Origin: Gammaproteobacteria bacterium
GTDB lineage: Bacteria; Pseudomonadota; Gammaproteobacteria; UBA4575
Reading direction: 5' to 3'
DNA: 64,000 bases
Assembly (NCBI GenBank): GCA_014075255.1
Contig: CP046178.1
Location: 1,339,616-1,403,615 of the forward strand
Positions 47,010-57,159 of this stretch are shown here, piece after piece (positions within the stretch are counted from its first letter, which is position 1; each line of letters begins with the position of its first letter). A model generated the notes under the pieces. The model made no database searches. It saw nothing but the letters and a program-made list of their open reading frames with translations, and had not been told where the DNA came from. The position numbers and the translations under genes were made by a program.

Positions 47010-47624
47010 TTAAAACCTTCTCTCTGGAACTGTAATAATATCTCCAGGTAATAAAATGTGATTGGAATTTATTTCCCCTCTAACCAACATATCTTCCAGT
47101 CTCAGCGGCACCGATACTGTTTTGCCTTCGTTCTTTCTAATTAGAATTGCACGGTTCCCAGCGGCGAATTCTCCCAATCCACCAGCCTCTAACACCGCAT
47201 CGATCACAGTCATTCCTTGCCTATAATCTAGGGATATAGGCTCAAGTACAGCACCTGTAACCCTTACGCGTCGTAAATATTCTTTGCTATCGAGTGAAAC
47301 CATCGTTACCGTTACATTAGGATCTCGGATATCACTTTTAAGTTGTTGCGTAATATCTGTAGAAACCTCTTCAGCAGTTTTGCCCGCAACTGCAACATCA
47401 CCAAGCAATGGCATTGATATTTTACCATCGGGCCTCACAGGAACCGAGACCGATAGCTGCTCATTTCCCCAAACATGAACCTGAACTACATCATCAACAC
47501 CAATACGGTATTCATCGGTTACAATTGAATGCTGATTTGTGTCCAATACGTCAGTCGGAATATTTGGGCTTGCACAAGAAATAATTGCAAATATAGTACT
47601 GAATAAAAGGATGTTAATTTTCAT
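47010..47624 (-). CDS. Wza-like polysaccharide export lipoprotein
   Basis: A 204-residue outer-membrane lipoprotein with a type II signal (lipobox AIISC, Cys17). It has a polysaccharide-export (PES) domain starting DEYRIGVDDVVQVHVWGN and a SLBB-type domain from about residue 120 (RVRVTGAVLEPISLDYR). The short form matches the XrtA/EPS export proteins rather than full Wza. It begins the Wza-Wzz-kinase export cassette; the gap upstream to prsT is 291 bases without a visible gene. Confidence 0.92.
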   Translation of the reverse strand: MKINILLFSTIFAIISCASPNIPTDVLDTNQHSIVTDEYRIGVDDVVQVHVWGNEQLSVSVPVRPDGKISMPLLGDVAVAGKTAEEVSTDITQQLKSDIRDPNVTVTMVSLDSKEYLRRVRVTGAVLEPISLDYRQGMTVIDAVLEAGGLGEFAAGNRAILIRKNEGKTVSVPLRLEDMLVRGEINSNHILLPGDIITVPERRF

Positions 47625-47915
47625 ATGTTTATATTAATGCTGGCTCGTGAATTTGTCATTTAATTCAAAGACTAATTGTAAGGAAAATATTGTCCAACGC
47701 CGTGAGTAATGTCCCACTATTCACCAATAATCAGCATGAAATGAACGGCGAATAGGCAAAACTGACAGATATATAAAATAATACCATTAGGATCTATTTT
47801 TTAAAAATTCGACATCCGTGCCAATCAGTCTAGCCAGTCTATGATGATAGTGTTTGATTCAAGAATACGTCATCTAATCAATAGGTTCGTCTATTTTACG
47901 CAATAGGCCATACGC

Positions 47916-49649
47916 TTATTTGCTAGCTATTTCAAAGTGCTCTTGAATTGCAAGATTATCAGGCTCTATCTTTAACGCTCTTGTGATCAACTCAAGTCCA
48001 CGCTCCACCTTCCCGTTTTTAACTAATATCCAACCTAAAGTGTCACAGATTGATGCGTCATTTGGATTACCTGTGAAAGCTAATTCCGCTGTCGCCAAAG
48101 CTCGCGGATCATTAACTTCATAGTAACTCCATGCAAGATTATTTAAGATTACAGGACTTGCTGTATTATTTTGAATAGCATCCTCAAAATATGGTATAGC
48201 TTTTTTATAGTTATTCTCAGCGATATACATATTTGCAAGTAGCAATTTAAGCCTAAGTTGCTTTGGTAATTTATTTGCCCAATGCAAAGTCAACTGAATG
48301 ATTTTAGCTCGCCCTTCAGACTCTTTAATTTGTGCCGCCGCAATATTTAAGATATTCAATAATAGGCTCACTTCATTTTCTGTGAGTTTCACAGCATCTA
48401 TATTCGATAGCGTATTAATCGCAGTATTAAAATCTTTATTATTTATAAGATAATTAATCCATGCAAATTTTAAAGTTAGGTTATGTGGCTGCGCAGTCAA
48501 CCATAAGCTAATTGTGTCACCCACTTCATTCTCTCTACCCAGAATACCTAACGTATTTAAATGCATTGATTTAAGCTCAAACGAATTAGGATAAAATTCT
48601 ATTAGCTCTGTTAAAATTTTCTCTGCCTCAATTTGAGCCCCTAAATCTAAAAATACTGCGCGTATACTATTCACAGCATTTAGATGCTTTGGTTCCGAAA
48701 TTTTATAATCTTGAAGTAAAGAATCAAATTTTTCCTTATTACTTTGCCGAAGATACACATAGGAAATCAGAGGGACTAATGAGCTCTTATGGTCTACATT
48801 TTTATTTACAAACTCATTCAAAGTTTCAGCTGCAGTAGTAAATTTATTTTGTTTAATGTCTATTACAGCTGTGTATATTGCATATTCAATACGCTCACTT
48901 TCATTAACTAAATTCTGTTGTAGTAGCTCCCTTGCATCTTCTAACTTCTCTTGTTTAATTAATACTTTTGCAAGCAGTAAAACAATATTTGGAGACTCAG
49001 GCATAGATGCATAGACTTGCCCAAAGTGCTCCTCAGCCAACATATAATTATTTTCTGAGTACGCTAACTTACCAAGCTCATAGTAATAAGTAGGTGATTT
49101 AGGATATGATTCTATAAACGTTTTATAAAAATCATTTGCGCCAATAGAATTACCAAGCGCAACTTTTGAACGAACAACACTTTGCGCCACTCTCAAACTC
49201 TTTTCAGTCAGAATATTTGAATTATCTAACCTAAGTATTTGTAAATATGCATTTTCTGCAGCATCATAATTTCCACTTGCGAAATTTAAATCTGCTTTAA
49301 AAGCCCATGCCTCACTAATATTCGGATCATCAGCCAATAATTTCTCAACTCTCTCTTTTGCATCCACATCTTTATGCTCAATCACATCTATTTTTGATAG
49401 CCACACTTGCGCATACGGATACTCTGCTGCGTCTTGTGGTATTTTTTCAAACGTAGATCTTGCTACTTTAATTTTTTTCATAGCCAATTCAATCTGGCCG
49501 CTTACTAAAATAAATTTTGAATTATTTATATATTTAGTACGAATCTTCTCCGAATTCATTATTTCATTTGCTTCTGCTACTTTGCCTTGTTGAAATAACG
49601 ATTCGATAACCCATACCTCAATTTCATCTATTTCTGCTACTTGCTCCAA
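47916..49649 (-). CDS. prsT: PrsT-like TPR protein, C-terminal main part of a split gene
   Basis: A 577-residue run of TPR-like helical pairs (for example AWAFKADLNFASGNYDAAENAYLQIL in short: NFASGNYDAAE; LLLAKVLIKQEKLEDARELL; LNNLAWSYYEV). It resembles the PEP-CTERM system TPR lipoprotein PrsT and sits in the usual place after xrtA. The open frame extends upstream of the listed Met, and KNPIARFIIAKTFLNIGYADRAYDQF bridges exactly to the fragment at 49709-49918 if one base slips at an A7 run (49729-49735). Alone this part lacks a signal peptide. The whole protein would be about 665 residues. Either a frameshift mutation, slippage-controlled expression, or a sequencing error. Confidence 0.78.
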   Translation of the reverse strand: MEQVAEIDEIEVWVIESLFQQGKVAEANEIMNSEKIRTKYINNSKFILVSGQIELAMKKIKVARSTFEKIPQDAAEYPYAQVWLSKIDVIEHKDVDAKERVEKLLADDPNISEAWAFKADLNFASGNYDAAENAYLQILRLDNSNILTEKSLRVAQSVVRSKVALGNSIGANDFYKTFIESYPKSPTYYYELGKLAYSENNYMLAEEHFGQVYASMPESPNIVLLLAKVLIKQEKLEDARELLQQNLVNESERIEYAIYTAVIDIKQNKFTTAAETLNEFVNKNVDHKSSLVPLISYVYLRQSNKEKFDSLLQDYKISEPKHLNAVNSIRAVFLDLGAQIEAEKILTELIEFYPNSFELKSMHLNTLGILGRENEVGDTISLWLTAQPHNLTLKFAWINYLINNKDFNTAINTLSNIDAVKLTENEVSLLLNILNIAAAQIKESEGRAKIIQLTLHWANKLPKQLRLKLLLANMYIAENNYKKAIPYFEDAIQNNTASPVILNNLAWSYYEVNDPRALATAELAFTGNPNDASICDTLGWILVKNGKVERGLELITRALKIEPDNLAIQEHFEIASK

Positions 49650-49708
49650 TTGCTTAAATTGATCATAAGCCCGGTCAGCATAGCCAATATTTAAAAACGT
49701 TTTAGCAA

Positions 49709-49918
49709 TTATAAATCTTGCAATTGGGTTTTTTTCTCTTCATCAGACAGCTTCTGAACCTCAACAAATACGTCGTTATACCGACCTTTATCAAAATAGA
49801 ATTGGGCTAATCCTAGATTTTTTTCGCTGACTGACTGTTCAATGTTATCTGTACATGATATGAGCATAAGACTTAAACAAACGCAGTTAATCAGTGCACA
49901 AGAGCTTATAAATTTCAT
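49709..49918 (-). CDS. PrsT-like lipoprotein, N-terminal fragment
   Basis: Sixty-nine residues with a lipoprotein signal (LMLISC, Cys22) followed by one TPR-like unit (LGLAQFYFDKGRYNDVFVEV). The stop falls just after the A7 run at 49729-49735, where an extra base would continue into the large TPR frame at 47916-49649. It is best read as the 5' end of one broken or slippage-dependent gene. It begins 35 bases after the xrtA stop. Confidence 0.75.
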   Translation of the reverse strand: MKFISSCALINCVCLSLMLISCTDNIEQSVSEKNLGLAQFYFDKGRYNDVFVEVQKLSDEEKKTQLQDL

Positions 49919-49953
49919 AAATTATTACAACGCAAAATTATTAGTTAACAGAT

Positions 49954-51501
49954 TTACCATTTTATAGATTTCCTAGTTGCTTGATAGTTATCTAGGACAT
50001 ATTCATTCAAAACCGCATCAGACAACTTATTACTTTCAAGACATGTAGTCGAAACAGATATAAAAGCAGCTCCAAAATTCCCTTGAAGCTTTGCTAGCGC
50101 ACCATAAAGTTTAGCCTGCCATTTTTTAGTATAATAATTTCCACCTATCTCAAACCAATACCAAACTCGCGCACATTGGCCATCAACCCTAGAGCTTATA
50201 GTTGCTTTATTTACTTCTAAATTAGTTGTATTTCCTTTACCAAGAACAACTTGATTTTTTGAATCATCATCTACATCCCATATATCTTTATCAACAAGTC
50301 TATTGCCAGAACTTATTAATTCATTACCTTGGCTTTCCTTAAGATAAAGCAAGACATTTAAAGTTACTTTGTTGCTCTGCTTGTTATATTGTGCAGTATA
50401 TATTTCATCATAAGATTTATAGCTTGGAACCCAATTGGATAGGTATGTGATCGGCCCCATCCATTCACCTGAAGCACGGAAATTACTTCGATTTAAATCT
50501 AATTTATAATCAAACTTATTTGTTAATTGGCCTGCGTACAAAGGGGCAGCGGAAATAGCGACTAAATAAAATGCGAAACACACACTAAACTTAAATACAC
50601 CCTCACTCTTGCAATCAGATCTATTACTATTGACCTCCTCAGATTCACTGTTAGAACTACATGGAACCCCAGGATTTATTCTATATGCAACAATAAACAA
50701 AGGTATGAGCAAAAATGCGAATACAATCCAGCCTAAATTTGCGTGATCTTGGACAAGCGGATAAGACATGCCTTTACTTATTCCAATAAATATAATTATC
50801 AGCACTCTTATGTAATTCCCAATTAGCATAATTAAAATAGACGTAAGCACTAATTTAACTGTGCTCCAATAACTAGAATAGTTTAGATGCCCGTACACCA
50901 CAGACAGTAGAATCCCAACCAATAAAAATCGCAGCCCACTACAACTTTCTTCGATCAGAAATACGCCTTGGGGAATCGATACAGCATTGGCATTGATTTG
51001 AAAATGAATTCCAAATAACGTTAGCGCTATCCTTGTTACTTCTACTGTCAAATACTGCATATAAGGCAGTAGAATCGACCATACTGGAATTGAGAAAAAT
51101 AATAAGAAAATAGGCACTAACAATATTCTAGTACCAGCCCATCCAAAAAATATTGTTACAATTAAGCCTAAAAATAAAGGAATAGTAAGCATCTGGATGG
51201 TGTTTACACTAGCAACACTTCCCACAAGCCAGACCAATGACATAATAAAAATAAACCCAATTGCCACATAAGATGGGTTTACGATTCTCAACGACTTAAA
51301 TTTTTTATTAAGGAGTATTAATGCTATAGACAATATCGCGGTTAAATAACCGTGAGAATACGATCCAGCCTCCTCCCAGTATCTAGCAAGCAGAATAAGT
51401 AAATCTTTATAGATTGCAACGAATACAATCAATGAAGCAATCAAAAAACCCAAAGCTAACTGAGAATTTTTTTTACCGTATACCGAAGTTGTAATAACCA
51501 T
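49954..51501 (-). CDS. xrtA: Exosortase A fused to EpsI domain
   Basis: A transpeptidase-like integral membrane protease that recognises PEP-CTERM signals. The 515-residue product has an eight-helix exosortase core (residues 15-275) with the full catalytic set: Cys187 in EESCSGLRF, Arg232 in GNYIRVL and His253 in QDHANLGW. After a linker rich in Ser, Asn and Glu comes one more helix (about 305-325) and an EpsI domain with GEWMGPITYLSNWVP. The fused exosortase-EpsI form is the XrtA hallmark. It follows the priming transferase by 51 bases. The clear substrate in this window is the protein at 15023-15625. Confidence 0.95.
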   Translation of the reverse strand: MVITTSVYGKKNSQLALGFLIASLIVFVAIYKDLLILLARYWEEAGSYSHGYLTAILSIALILLNKKFKSLRIVNPSYVAIGFIFIMSLVWLVGSVASVNTIQMLTIPLFLGLIVTIFFGWAGTRILLVPIFLLFFSIPVWSILLPYMQYLTVEVTRIALTLFGIHFQINANAVSIPQGVFLIEESCSGLRFLLVGILLSVVYGHLNYSSYWSTVKLVLTSILIMLIGNYIRVLIIIFIGISKGMSYPLVQDHANLGWIVFAFLLIPLFIVAYRINPGVPCSSNSESEEVNSNRSDCKSEGVFKFSVCFAFYLVAISAAPLYAGQLTNKFDYKLDLNRSNFRASGEWMGPITYLSNWVPSYKSYDEIYTAQYNKQSNKVTLNVLLYLKESQGNELISSGNRLVDKDIWDVDDDSKNQVVLGKGNTTNLEVNKATISSRVDGQCARVWYWFEIGGNYYTKKWQAKLYGALAKLQGNFGAAFISVSTTCLESNKLSDAVLNEYVLDNYQATRKSIKW

Positions 51502-51552
51502 CCAATTAATTAAGCCTCTGTCTAATAGTTCTGCGTAGAGTTAAATTTCTTA

Positions 51553-52965
51553 TTATCGTGCACCTTTACCCCACAGAATAACTTCAGCGGTTTGCAACAA
51601 AATAACTAAATCAAATATTAAGCTATGGTGTTTGACGTAATATAAATCAAAATTAAGTTTTTCTATCGCGTCTTGCACAGAGCTACCATAGGGATATTTC
51701 ATTTGCGCCCAACCCGCCAATCCTGGCTTAACACGATGACGTTCACTATAAAATGGAATATCGTTAGCTAACTGTTTGACAAACTCGGGCCGTTCTGGCC
51801 TTGGCCCAACTAAACTCATATCACCTCGAAACACATTATAGATTTGTGGTAATTCATCCACTCTATAGATACGTAACAATTTACCAATCTTGGTTACCCT
51901 CGGATCGCCCTGACTTGCCCAAACAGCTTTACCTTCCTGCTCTGCATCTGAACGCATAGTACGAAATTTAAGTAAATTAAAATTCTTATTGCCATATCCC
52001 ACTCTAGTTTGCTGATAAAAAACAGGCTCTTTACCTTTTGATTCAAACCAAATCATCATAACTGCAAATATATATATAGGTGCAGTGGTAACTAGCAAGA
52101 TTGAACTTGCAATCAGATCAAACGCACGTTTAGTAAAATAACGGATGTTATCTTGTTTAAACCCATCTGAAAATATTATCCATGAGGGATTAAGTAAATT
52201 ACAGTACACCTTGCCTAGCTGTCTTTCTAAAAAAGTAACTAACTCAACAATTTTAACTCCCTTTAATCGTACATCCATAAGCTCTTTTAGCGGCAAAGCA
52301 GCTCTACGGTCTGTCAAGGCAACCACAACCTCATCAACTTCATGCACTTTTATCAATTCCATAAAGCATTTATTCTTATCAAGCAATAAATCAACTTGGA
52401 TTTTTATTGCTTCGTTGCCAACAGGCCAATAACCTACTACATTAATTCCACTGCGATCTGATTTCCTCCGCAATTTTGTAACCCAAGTTGCCTTTTCTCC
52501 TGCGCCCAAAATAAGCACATTTCTCTTCAGTGCATCTAGATTGACAGTATGTGAAAATATAAAATGAAATATAATTAAAAACACAAATGAAAGACTGGCT
52601 GCAATTAAAAATACACCTCGGCCCATATAGATATTTGGAAAAATGTAAAATATGAATCCAAATGCAACAAAAGCAATAATGAATCCAACCGTTAGACGAC
52701 TAAGTTTATTAACAATATGCTCTCGGCGCTGCCTCTGATACATGCCCATACTAAAAAGTGTGACAATTACTACAGCGGCATGCATTAATGCTCGTGGAAA
52801 TAAATTACCTACATTTTCTGCTGCTGAAGATAATGGATCGAGCTCCCCGAAAAAACGCATATACGCAGCGATATAAACACTGATAAACAACACCACTGCA
52901 TCTGCTAAAGCTAATAAAAGATACGGGGCCTTAATGTGCTGATCGCCTATTTTTATATCAAACAT
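51553..52965 (-). CDS. Priming sugar-phosphate transferase, XrtA/PEP-CTERM type
   Basis: A 470-residue polyprenyl-glycosylphosphotransferase that transfers a sugar-1-phosphate to undecaprenyl phosphate and so starts the repeat unit. N-terminal helices (11-30, 50-68, 80-100, 110-132) and a CoA-binding-like Rossmann region precede the catalytic domain. KRAFDLIASSILL, FRTMRSDAE, YRVDELPQIYNV and VGPRPERPEF are its conserved blocks, and the membrane-interaction motif VKPGLAGWAQ follows. It is the first gene of the long minus-strand block, divergent from the dehydrogenase gene across 191 bases. Confidence 0.95.
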   Translation of the reverse strand: MFDIKIGDQHIKAPYLLLALADAVVLFISVYIAAYMRFFGELDPLSSAAENVGNLFPRALMHAAVVIVTLFSMGMYQRQRREHIVNKLSRLTVGFIIAFVAFGFIFYIFPNIYMGRGVFLIAASLSFVFLIIFHFIFSHTVNLDALKRNVLILGAGEKATWVTKLRRKSDRSGINVVGYWPVGNEAIKIQVDLLLDKNKCFMELIKVHEVDEVVVALTDRRAALPLKELMDVRLKGVKIVELVTFLERQLGKVYCNLLNPSWIIFSDGFKQDNIRYFTKRAFDLIASSILLVTTAPIYIFAVMMIWFESKGKEPVFYQQTRVGYGNKNFNLLKFRTMRSDAEQEGKAVWASQGDPRVTKIGKLLRIYRVDELPQIYNVFRGDMSLVGPRPERPEFVKQLANDIPFYSERHRVKPGLAGWAQMKYPYGSSVQDAIEKLNFDLYYVKHHSLIFDLVILLQTAEVILWGKGAR

Positions 52966-53156
52966 AAAAGTTCATAGTAGTTTTAATTTTTAGTATTTTG
53001 CTCAATTTAATCATGTGCAGCTTGGATGAAAAATACACTATTGTTACTAAATCCCCAGCCAGCTCCTCTCAGACATGAAATAAAGCACTATATCCCCTTA
53101 AGATTTGTAACCACGTGGCGAAAATCACATAATTCTTAAGTGAATCCATTTATTTT

Positions 53157-54491
53157 ATGTCGGCTAATAACTGTTTAGCTACAAACCCCATAATTAACCA
53201 AAAGAAATCAATCATCGTGCTACCTAAAGAAATCAAGATTGGCGTTATCGGACTAGGCTATGTAGGCCTGCCCCTAGCTGTAGAATTTGGCAAACATCTC
53301 CCAACCATGGGGTTTGATATCAACACTTCTCGCCTCAGCGAGCTAATACAAGGCATTGATCGTACTTTAGAAGTAACCCAAGAAGAACTTACTTCCTCGG
53401 CTAATCTAAGCTTTTCATCCTCTATAGAGGATTTGCAAACTTGCAACGTATTTATAGTAACAGTACCCACCCCGATCGATGAGCATAAAGTCCCAGATTT
53501 AACTCCAGTTCGTAATGCCTCAGAAACCGTTAGCAAGGCATTAAAAAAAGGCGATGTCGTAATTTATGAATCAACTGTTTACCCAGGGGTTACCGATGAT
53601 ATTTGTGTGCCGATTTTAGAGTCAGGCACTAATTTCACTGTCAACAATGATTTTTACGTAGGCTATAGCCCTGAACGAATCAACCCTGGTGACAAAGAAC
53701 ACCGCTTACCAACCATTAAGAAAGTGACCTCAGGCTCAACTCCTGAAGCAGCTGAATTTATTGATCAGCTCTACTTGAAAATTATTACTGCCGGTACACA
53801 TAAAGCTAGTAGCATAAAAGTGGCTGAAGCGGCAAAAGTAATTGAAAACACTCAACGCGACGTCAACATTGCATTGATAAATGAACTTTCCCTAATTTTT
53901 GGGCGCCTGAATATCGACACACTTGAGGTCCTTGAAGCTGCTGGCACTAAATGGAACTTCCTTCCGTTTAGACCTGGACTTGTAGGCGGACATTGCATAG
54001 GTGTTGATCCATATTATTTAACCTACAAAGCACAAGAGATTGGTTATAACCCAGAGGTAATTTTATCTGGGCGCCGCATAAATGACGGTATGGGCCCTCA
54101 TGTTGCAGAAAGCGTGATCAAACTTATGTTGCAAAAAAAGGTTCATGTTGTCGATGCAAAAATTCTAATACTTGGGTTTACCTTCAAAGAAAATTGTCCA
54201 GATATTCGCAATACACGTGTAATTGATATCGTAAAAGAATTTGACAATTATCATTCTAAAGTTGATATTTACGACCCCTGGATTGACCTTACAGAAGCAC
54301 ATGGAGAATATCATGCTTCTTTCTTGCCCGAGCTTCCATCAAGCAAGTATGATGCAATTATACTTGCAGTAAATCATGATGAATTCAAAAACTTAGGCGC
54401 AGAAAAAATACATGCACTAGGAAAAGACAATCACATTTTATTTGATGTTAAAAATGTACTTCCAAAAGATCAAGCAGATGGCCGTCTCTGA
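53157..54491 (+). CDS. Nucleotide sugar dehydrogenase (TviB/WbpA type)
   Basis: An NAD-dependent UDP-sugar 6-dehydrogenase of 444 residues. [18 protein letters not shown] (residues 28-45) is the Rossmann motif. [19 protein letters not shown] contains the catalytic Cys, and [17 protein letters not shown] is in the third domain. The sequence is closer to the TviB/WbpA group acting on UDP-GlcNAc/UDP-GalNAc than to plain Ugd. It pairs with the 4-epimerase that follows (53-base gap) to supply a uronic-acid sugar nucleotide. Confidence 0.93.
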   Translation: MSANNCLATNPIINQKKSIIVLPKEIKIGVIGLGYVGLPLAVEFGKHLPTMGFDINTSRLSELIQGIDRTLEVTQEELTSSANLSFSSSIEDLQTCNVFIVTVPTPIDEHKVPDLTPVRNASETVSKALKKGDVVIYESTVYPGVTDDICVPILESGTNFTVNNDFYVGYSPERINPGDKEHRLPTIKKVTSGSTPEAAEFIDQLYLKIITAGTHKASSIKVAEAAKVIENTQRDVNIALINELSLIFGRLNIDTLEVLEAAGTKWNFLPFRPGLVGGHCIGVDPYYLTYKAQEIGYNPEVILSGRRINDGMGPHVAESVIKLMLQKKVHVVDAKILILGFTFKENCPDIRNTRVIDIVKEFDNYHSKVDIYDPWIDLTEAHGEYHASFLPELPSSKYDAIILAVNHDEFKNLGAEKIHALGKDNHILFDVKNVLPKDQADGRL

Positions 54492-54544
54492 TACAATCAA
54501 TCTAGCAATAGATTAAAGTCAAAACAAAAGTATAAGAATATAAT

Positions 54545-55552
54545 ATGAAAATTGCTGTTACTGGCTCAGCTGGTTTTATTGGCTCATCCGTTGCGATGCA
54601 CTTATTAAATCGTGGCGATGAGGTTCTAGGTATAGATAATCTTAACGATTATTATGATGTTAATTTAAAACTCGGCAGACTAGAAAGAGTAAAAGCCTAT
54701 GATAAATTCACAGAGGCACGAATTAATTTAGAAGATAAAGAAGCTATCTTAGCTGCTATATCAAAATTCAAACCTCAACGAGTAATCAATCTAGCAGCAC
54801 AAGCAGGCGTACGTTACTCAATTGAGAACCCATCTGCCTACGTAGACACTAACTTAGTTGGTTTTTGTAATATTTTAGAAGCCTGTAGACATCATGGCGT
54901 TGAACATCTTGTCTATGCATCAAGTAGTTCGGTTTATGGCGCAAATACAAAAATGCCTTTCTCTGTGCACCAAAATGTCGACCATCCTTTAAGTTTGTAT
55001 GCAGCAACTAAAAAAGCCAATGAGCTCATGGCACACGTCTACAGCAATTTATATAGCTTACACACTACCGGCCTGCGATTCTTTACCGTGTATGGACCTT
55101 GGGGTCGACCCGATATGGCATTATTTTTGTTCACAAAAAATATCTTGGCTGGCAAACCGATTGACGTATTCAACTATGGTAATCACCGACGAGATTTCAC
55201 ATACATTGATGATATTGTAGAGGGTGTCATTCGCACTCTAGATCATCTGCCAGAAAAAAATGAAGCTTGGGATAGCGACACCCCAGATAGCGCATCCAGT
55301 TTTGCGCCATACCGTTTATATAATATTGGCAATAATGCACCTGTTGAGCTCAGTCACTACATCGAAGTTTTAGAAGATTGTCTTGGTAAAAAAGCCGAAC
55401 GTAATCTGCTACCTTTGCAGGCTGGAGATGTACCAGACACTTATGCTGATGTTGAAGCTTTAGTGCAAGATGTTGATTACAAACCAAATACTACTGTAGA
55501 AGTGGGCATCCGAAACTTTGTAGATTGGTACAAAGAATTTTATAACACCTAA
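54545..55552 (+). CDS. UDP-glucuronate 4-epimerase-type enzyme
   Basis: A 335-residue extended [23 protein letters not shown] gives the NAD motif, and [18 protein letters not shown] is the typical UDP-glucuronate 4-epimerase segment. [14 protein letters not shown] and the catalytic YAATKKANE (Tyr-x-x-x-Lys) are also present. It would epimerise UDP-GlcA or the related HexNAcA made by the upstream dehydrogenase to the galacto form. Together these two plus-strand genes close the EPS locus next to serC. Confidence 0.92.
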   Translation: MKIAVTGSAGFIGSSVAMHLLNRGDEVLGIDNLNDYYDVNLKLGRLERVKAYDKFTEARINLEDKEAILAAISKFKPQRVINLAAQAGVRYSIENPSAYVDTNLVGFCNILEACRHHGVEHLVYASSSSVYGANTKMPFSVHQNVDHPLSLYAATKKANELMAHVYSNLYSLHTTGLRFFTVYGPWGRPDMALFLFTKNILAGKPIDVFNYGNHRRDFTYIDDIVEGVIRTLDHLPEKNEAWDSDTPDSASSFAPYRLYNIGNNAPVELSHYIEVLEDCLGKKAERNLLPLQAGDVPDTYADVEALVQDVDYKPNTTVEVGIRNFVDWYKEFYNT

Positions 55553-55715
55553 ACCCCTGATTTTACTCCGTCAATAATTGGCCCTTGTCTGCAAACAATG
55601 GCTTAGGTATCATTCCCCTATAGATTCTATTGTTTTGTTAGTAATTATTTGATTTTACTAACTAAATATTTAATTAGTATCGTACCTTTATAATGAATGT
55701 AGGAGAGCATATCTC

Positions 55716-55943
55716 ATGCAGCTGGTAAATATTCTGCTTACTATAGGCTTGATCGTACTTGTTTCAGGTATCACCGTTCTTTCGCTATGCGCAATCATAG
55801 CATCTTCAAGATCTGATCAAACATCCTTAGCAGGTCGTGACCCATCTAACCTCGAAGAACGCCGCAGAAATACTTCTTGCAGTTTCCCGCTTACTTGTGA
55901 AGATGGGACCATGGTGTATTTCGAACGTCGCCTGCAAACCTGA
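55716..55943 (+). CDS. Small single-helix membrane protein of unknown function
   Basis: A 75-residue product with one N-terminal membrane helix (about residues 5-29) and a polar tail with two Cys (SCSFPLTC). AGGAGA lies nine bases upstream of the ATG, which supports translation. The gene is 163 bases after the epimerase and ends 14 bases before the convergent serC stop. I recognise no family. Confidence 0.55.
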   Translation: MQLVNILLTIGLIVLVSGITVLSLCAIIASSRSDQTSLAGRDPSNLEERRRNTSCSFPLTCEDGTMVYFERRLQT

Positions 55944-55957
55944 TAGTCTCCAATCAA

Positions 55958-57052
55958 TCATAGATGGTTTGTTTCAAAGTAACGCATAAACTCAAGCAGC
56001 TTAAGAACACCCCGTTGCGGCATTGCGTTATACATACTAACGCGCACCCCCCCCACAGACTTATGTCCGCACAAACCTAGCAATTTTTGATACTCTGCTT
56101 GTTGCAAGAATTTGTCTTGCAAATACTTATCTTTAATTTTAAATGGAATATTAACTTTCGAGCGATCTTTTACTCTAACTTTGTTTTCATAAATCTCACT
56201 AGTATCAATCACATCATACAAAGCATCTGCTTGCTGTTGTCCTCGTTGGTTCATTTTCTCCACCCCACCTTCTGCTTTAAGCCAATTTAACATCAGACCT
56301 AAAACATAAATAGCAAAGGTCGGTGGCGTATTCACTAGCGATCTATTCGCGAAACATTTTTTATAATTAAAAATTCTTGGCACATTCCCACAAACGTTAC
56401 CCAACAACTCTTTTTTAACAATCACTACGCACAAGCCAGCCACCCCCAAATTTTTCTGCGCACTAGCATAAATTAAACCAAAATCTTTTACTTGAATGGG
56501 TCGGGTTAAGATCGAAGAAGTCATATCACAAAATAATGTTGCATCATTCATATTAAAACTCTCTACTCCAGCAATGTCATTAACTACGCCATTAATGGTT
56601 TCATTATCGCAGTAATGGATATAGCTCGATTGCTCTTTTAATCCCCATTCTTCTATTGGTCTAATAGCAATCTCTTCTGACTTAACAAGCGCTTGTATTG
56701 CATTTATATCAGCAAATTTTTTCGCCTCTTCACTTGCCTTTAACGACCAATGACCGGTACAAACATAGTCGGCGCTATCACCTTGTTGTAAAAAATTTTG
56801 CGGCAACATTGAATATTGTGCAGTAGCACCCCCATGCAATAGCAACACTGCATAATCATTAGGTACACCCATCAATTCGCACAATAAACTTTCTGTTTGG
56901 TCTAGAATTTCTATGAACTCATCACTGCGATGCGACAACTCGAGCACAGATAGGCCTGTGCCGCGATAATCCATAAGCTCATTTTTAATCTTATCCAAGA
57001 CCACTTTAGGTAAAGCTGCAGGCCCCGCACCAAAATAAAAGGTTTCTTGCAT
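55958..57052 (-). CDS. serC: Phosphoserine aminotransferase
   Basis: PLP enzyme of serine and pyridoxine synthesis. The 364-residue product starts YFGAGPAALPKVV and has GTGLSVLELSHRS, LHGGATAQYSMLPQNFL and the PLP-lysine in YASAQKNLG. HKSVGGVRVSMYNAM is near the end. It lies downstream of gyrA, 107 bases away, the standard gammaproteobacterial order gyrA-serC-pheA, but pheA is here displaced by the EPS locus. A G8 tract (56047-56054) encodes part of SVGGV. Confidence 0.97.
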   Translation of the reverse strand: MQETFYFGAGPAALPKVVLDKIKNELMDYRGTGLSVLELSHRSDEFIEILDQTESLLCELMGVPNDYAVLLLHGGATAQYSMLPQNFLQQGDSADYVCTGHWSLKASEEAKKFADINAIQALVKSEEIAIRPIEEWGLKEQSSYIHYCDNETINGVVNDIAGVESFNMNDATLFCDMTSSILTRPIQVKDFGLIYASAQKNLGVAGLCVVIVKKELLGNVCGNVPRIFNYKKCFANRSLVNTPPTFAIYVLGLMLNWLKAEGGVEKMNQRGQQQADALYDVIDTSEIYENKVRVKDRSKVNIPFKIKDKYLQDKFLQQAEYQKLLGLCGHKSVGGVRVSMYNAMPQRGVLKLLEFMRYFETNHL

Positions 57053-57159
57053 AATAAAGACTAAAAGCTAATTTATATAAGTAAAGATTTTATAAAAAAT
57101 CAACTTAAAAAGAGAAAAGGCTAGAAAGAAACCCTAAACATGCATAAATCTAAATATAT

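Noticed and set aside
56047-56054. G8 tract in serC as a phase-variation site
   Set aside because: serC is a housekeeping gene and the tract encodes conserved SVGGV; taken as a chance run and used as a caution for the G9 claim.
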